This document shows, in pieces, positions 50,494 through 51,440 of a stretch of 51,440 bases of DNA; the first letter of the stretch is position 1, and every line of letters starts with the position of its first letter. The notes under the pieces are model-generated. The model did no database searches. It saw only the letters and a list, made by a program, of their open reading frames with translations, and was not told where the DNA came from. The stretch comes from DASRQK01 sp040392005 (GTDB lineage: Bacteria; Bacteroidota; Bacteroidia; Sphingobacteriales; Sphingobacteriaceae): NCBI GenBank assembly GCA_040392005.1, contig JBEBWT010000015.1, positions 1 through 51,440 on the forward strand, in the 5' to 3' direction. The position numbers and the translations under genes were made by a program.

Positions 50494-51440
50494 ATGCGAT
50501 TATTACCAACTTTTCTCATTTCCCTTATTCTAATACTCTTAACAGGGTTTTCTACTCCACTAAATGCCCGGCAAAGCAAGGAGGATCCTACTTTGAAGCG
50601 GGCCCGGGATTATGGTATCCATATCGGAGTGATGCAGCCCGGCGAATGGAATGCCATCACCGATGTGGCCGGTGTTCGGGTGGGACATACTACCCTGATC
50701 GAAGGGGAAGGTATCCGGACCGGAGTCACTGCCATTATCCCCCATCCGGGGAATTTATTTCAGGAAAAAGTCCCAGCTGCGGTGTATGTGGGCAATGGTT
50801 TTGGAAAACTGGCCGGCAGCACACAGGTGCAGGAACTGGGCAACCTGGAAACCCCGATCGTGCTGACCAATACCTTGTCGGTGGCTACCGCAATGAATGC
50901 CCTGATCAGCTATACATTGGGACAGACTGGCAATGAACAGGTACGTTCGGTCAATGCGCTGGTCGGGGAAACCAATGATGGCACGCTCAATGACATCCGG
51001 GGGCGACATGTACAGGAGTCAGATGTGCTGCGAGCATTGGAACATGCGGCCGGGGGGGCGGTAGCTGAGGGAAATGTGGGTGCAGGTACCGGTACGGTTT
51101 GCTTCGGATATAAAGGTGGGATCGGCACCGCTTCCCGGAAACTCCCTGCGAGCCTGGGGGGGTATACGGTCGGGGTATTGGTTCAGAGCAATTTTGGGGG
51201 AGTCCTGCAGATTGATGGAGTACAAGTCGGCGAAGCATTAGGTAAATTCAATTTTAGCAATCATCTCCTGAACAATGTGGATGGTTCCTGCATGATCATC
51301 GTGGCGACTGATGCCCCCCTGGACAGCCGCAACCTGGAAAGACTGGCCAAGCGGGCATTTCTGGGTCTGGGCAAGACCGGCGGCATCGCCTCCAATGGCA
51401 GTGGCGACTATGTGATCGCTTTTTCCACGGCGGCTGATTT
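50494..51440 (+). CDS. P1/DmpA-family peptidase (S58-like), partial, C-terminus beyond window
   Basis: The ATG at 50494 opens a frame of 315 complete codons to the window edge. A signal peptide (MRLLPTFLISLILILLTGFS...) ends at about residue 26. The DmpA/P1 fold shows in NAITDVAGVRVGHTTLIEGEGIRTGVTAI, AAVYVGNGFGKLAGSTQVQELGNLETPIVLTNT, and GAGTGTVCFGYKGGIGTASRK. The self-cleavage Ser is expected at residue 303 in SNGSGDYVIAF (codon 51400-51402). These enzymes are aminopeptidases, some acting on D- or beta-amino acids. It follows the regulatory-looking repeat at 50414-50468. Confidence 0.9.
   Translation, partial: MRLLPTFLISLILILLTGFSTPLNARQSKEDPTLKRARDYGIHIGVMQPGEWNAITDVAGVRVGHTTLIEGEGIRTGVTAIIPHPGNLFQEKVPAAVYVGNGFGKLAGSTQVQELGNLETPIVLTNTLSVATAMNALISYTLGQTGNEQVRSVNALVGETNDGTLNDIRGRHVQESDVLRALEHAAGGAVAEGNVGAGTGTVCFGYKGGIGTASRKLPASLGGYTVGVLVQSNFGGVLQIDGVQVGEALGKFNFSNHLLNNVDGSCMIIVATDAPLDSRNLERLAKRAFLGLGKTGGIASNGSGDYVIAFSTAAD

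Noticed and set aside
1..51440. tRNA, rRNA, riboswitch or prophage signals
   Set aside because: No gap exceeds about 220 bp, and none shows a cloverleaf, conserved rRNA sequence or integrase/phage genes.

Overview
The window looks like a chromosomal stretch of a Bacteroidota member. The evidence is a GldF/GldG gliding-motility gene, promoters of the Bacteroidota type (TTTG, about 19-21 bp, TAnnTTTG), a Tgt without zinc cysteines, PepSY-like and beta-barrel envelope proteins, and a base composition that looks near 50% G+C. A Saprospiria/Chitinophagia-like relative is a guess; I cannot place it more finely. Coding is dense: no stretch longer than about 220 bp lacks a gene. I see no rRNA, tRNA, IS element, phage, CRISPR array or recognisable defence island.

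Layout. 1-4367 (minus): a beta-barrel protein, a WxcM-like cupin, the 5-oxoprolinase genes pxpB-pxpC-pxpA and a YcsG/NRAMP-like transporter cut by the window edge. 4508-6136 (plus): pruA. 6246-10913 (minus): ettA, a FixL-like PAS kinase, a receiver-Crp regulator and a beta carbonic anhydrase, closely packed. 11114-14557 (plus): clpC and an orphan lipoprotein. 14683-17609 (minus): an MFS transporter, uridine kinase and a LysM/RlpA-like protein. 17757-21959 (plus): an orphan membrane protein, NfeD, Dps and an M23 peptidase. 21966-23403 (minus): a 3-oxoacid CoA-transferase pair. 23464-23973 (plus): a DUF4442 hotdog protein. 24068-32290 (minus): a PepSY-like secreted protein, the three-gene transhydrogenase pnt, an M19 dipeptidase, an EamA transporter, an LptF/G permease and tgt. 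32368-34178 (plus): a glycosyltransferase and rsmG. 34171-37715 (minus): a GldF-GldG fusion and a Tat-exported glycosylasparaginase. 37935-40295 (plus): an NlpC/P60 peptidase and a dipeptide epimerase. 40369-50323 (minus): an M14 carboxypeptidase, an Fsr-type MFS protein, dihydroorotase, mutS, a His/Asp-rich mini-lipoprotein, folD and lepA. 50494 to the end (plus): a P1/DmpA-type peptidase, cut by the window edge.

How the genes fit together. Most are housekeeping genes. Themes are amino-acid and peptide salvage (5-oxoproline, proline, dipeptides, muropeptides, glycosylasparagine), envelope maintenance and redox balance (pnt). The most interesting candidate is the 6246-9221 cassette: a predicted haem-PAS oxygen sensor whose partner fuses a receiver to a Crp/Fnr-type regulator, beside carbonic anhydrase. 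Other points worth a look are an NRAMP-fold protein lacking the metal motif next to 5-oxoprolinase, a family of imperfect-palindrome intergenic repeats, micro-duplications at gene ends, and a tiny lipoprotein with ten alternating histidines. I did not find a clearly new multi-gene system.
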